DNA of 5,104 bases. It comes from Desulfobulbaceae bacterium (GTDB lineage Bacteria > Desulfobacterota > Desulfobulbia > Desulfobulbales > Desulfocapsaceae). Numbering within the stretch: the stretch's first letter is position 1; the number at the start of each line of letters is the position of its first letter. Below are positions 4,569 through 5,104 of the stretch, piece after piece. Position numbers and translations under genes: made by a program. The notes below the pieces were generated by a model that saw nothing but the letters and a program-made list of their open reading frames with translations, ran no database searches and was not told the origin of the DNA. The stretch is taken from positions 1 through 5,104 of the forward strand of contig DAOVUU010000232.1 of assembly GCA_030632405.1 (NCBI GenBank). Reading direction: 5' to 3'.

Positions 4569-5104
4569 ATGGATAGTTATCTCAAGATGATGAAGCAGAT
4601 GGTTGATCTTTATGACCAGCAGCTTCAACAGTCCGGACATCAAACTGCAAACAGCGACAGGATTGCCTCTTTCATTCGAGACTTAGATACTCCTGGATAC
4701 GACAGGCTTTTGGCAGGGTTACCTACCTTGCTGGATCAGTACCAGGGGGTAGTACCCAGGTATAACTTCGACCAGGACAGTGTTGATCGACTGACTCGGC
4801 CCGACGACCGCTGGACAAGGATAGAGGAAAAAGTCGCGACTGTCCCAGCCTCCCTCGATTTGACTGAAAATAATCAGGCTTTTCAAACTTTTGAACTGGC
4901 TGATTTGCTATTGGATCTTTACCCGTCCGAAAACGAACTAACCGGGGCAGAGAACCAGATTGTAGCCGACCCTCAAAAGTACCCGACTGTCCTCCATCTG
5001 GCGGTAAAGCTAGCCCTATCCAAAACACAATTGAACGCCCTCAACACCGAGATCCACCTGACCGTTATCGTGCCATTGTTTAAGGAACATAATAGAATCC
5101 AGTC
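4569..5104 (+). CDS. Unidentified protein, N-terminal 178 codons (possible glycosyltransferase)
   Basis: An open frame from the ATG at 4569 runs to the right edge without a stop, so the C-terminus is missing. GAGGAGA (4554-4560) sits 8 bases before the ATG, a strong Shine-Dalgarno. An in-frame ATG at 4527 is possible but has no such site, and an in-frame TGA at 4509 bounds the frame. The first 25 residues (MDSYLKMMKQMVDLYDQQLQ...) are a glutamine-rich amphipathic helix, with no signal peptide or membrane segment. An acidic, leucine-rich middle follows, for example FELADLLLDLYPSENELTGAE (about 117-137). The visible end reads IHLTVIVPLFKEHNRIQ (about 161-177). This resembles the VSVIIPxYNEExN strand that opens GT-A glycosyltransferase domains, so a family 2-like glycosyltransferase is a guess; the domain itself lies outside the window. 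Codon use and composition look genuinely coding and less AT-rich than the preceding gap. Confidence 0.7.
   Translation, partial: MDSYLKMMKQMVDLYDQQLQQSGHQTANSDRIASFIRDLDTPGYDRLLAGLPTLLDQYQGVVPRYNFDQDSVDRLTRPDDRWTRIEEKVATVPASLDLTENNQAFQTFELADLLLDLYPSENELTGAENQIVADPQKYPTVLHLAVKLALSKTQLNALNTEIHLTVIVPLFKEHNRIQ

Noticed and set aside
4446..5028. Minus-strand frames 4446-4643 and 4723-5028
   Set aside because: Antisense to the well-initiated plus-strand gene at 4569, with no ribosome binding site or motif support.

Overview
The window comes from a bacterial chromosome, probably a Gram-negative sulfate- or sulfur-metabolising bacterium of the Desulfobacterota (Desulfobulbales-like). That placement rests on the look of the pyruvate kinase and phosphoglucomutase sequences and on a palindromic intergenic element whose ends carry TCGTAAAA / TTTTTACGA, a pattern I associate with that group from memory. 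No rRNA, tRNA, CRISPR array or transposase gene is visible.

Layout. (1) Positions 1-1538, minus strand: a central-carbon pair, pyruvate kinase (pyk, complete) followed 52 bases downstream by the first 19 codons of phosphoglucomutase (pgm), which runs off the left edge. They look like one transcription unit. (2) Positions 1539-2055: the divergent gap between pyk and rtcB. Most of its middle is a 208-bp imperfect palindrome (about 1641-1848) with inverted ends and two internal hairpin arms. Its right part (about 1937-2045) is a base-paired leader directly before rtcB. (3) Positions 2056-3243, plus strand: a complete RtcB RNA ligase with all metal- and GMP-binding residues present. No archease, RtcA or RtcR gene lies beside it. 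(4) Positions 3247-3598: an AT-rich gap with a weak terminator-like hairpin, a possible broken minus-strand coding remnant and an operator-like dyad. (5) Positions 3599-4294, plus strand: a Fic-fold protein with a TTG start. It keeps the class II inhibitory EG motif and the Fic flap, but glutamine replaces the catalytic histidine. (6) Positions 4295-4568: an AT-rich gap. (7) From 4569 to the right edge, plus strand: the N-terminal 178 codons of an open gene of uncertain identity, ending in a strand resembling the first beta strand of GT-A glycosyltransferases.

The left part is ordinary housekeeping metabolism: Pgm interconverts glucose-1-P and glucose-6-P, and Pyk makes pyruvate and ATP from PEP. 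The right part looks more accessory: lower GC, singleton genes with their own gaps, an RNA repair ligase and a noncanonical Fic protein. I see no convincing multi-gene novel system. The best leads are the palindromic element, the structured rtcB leader and the His-to-Gln Fic protein.
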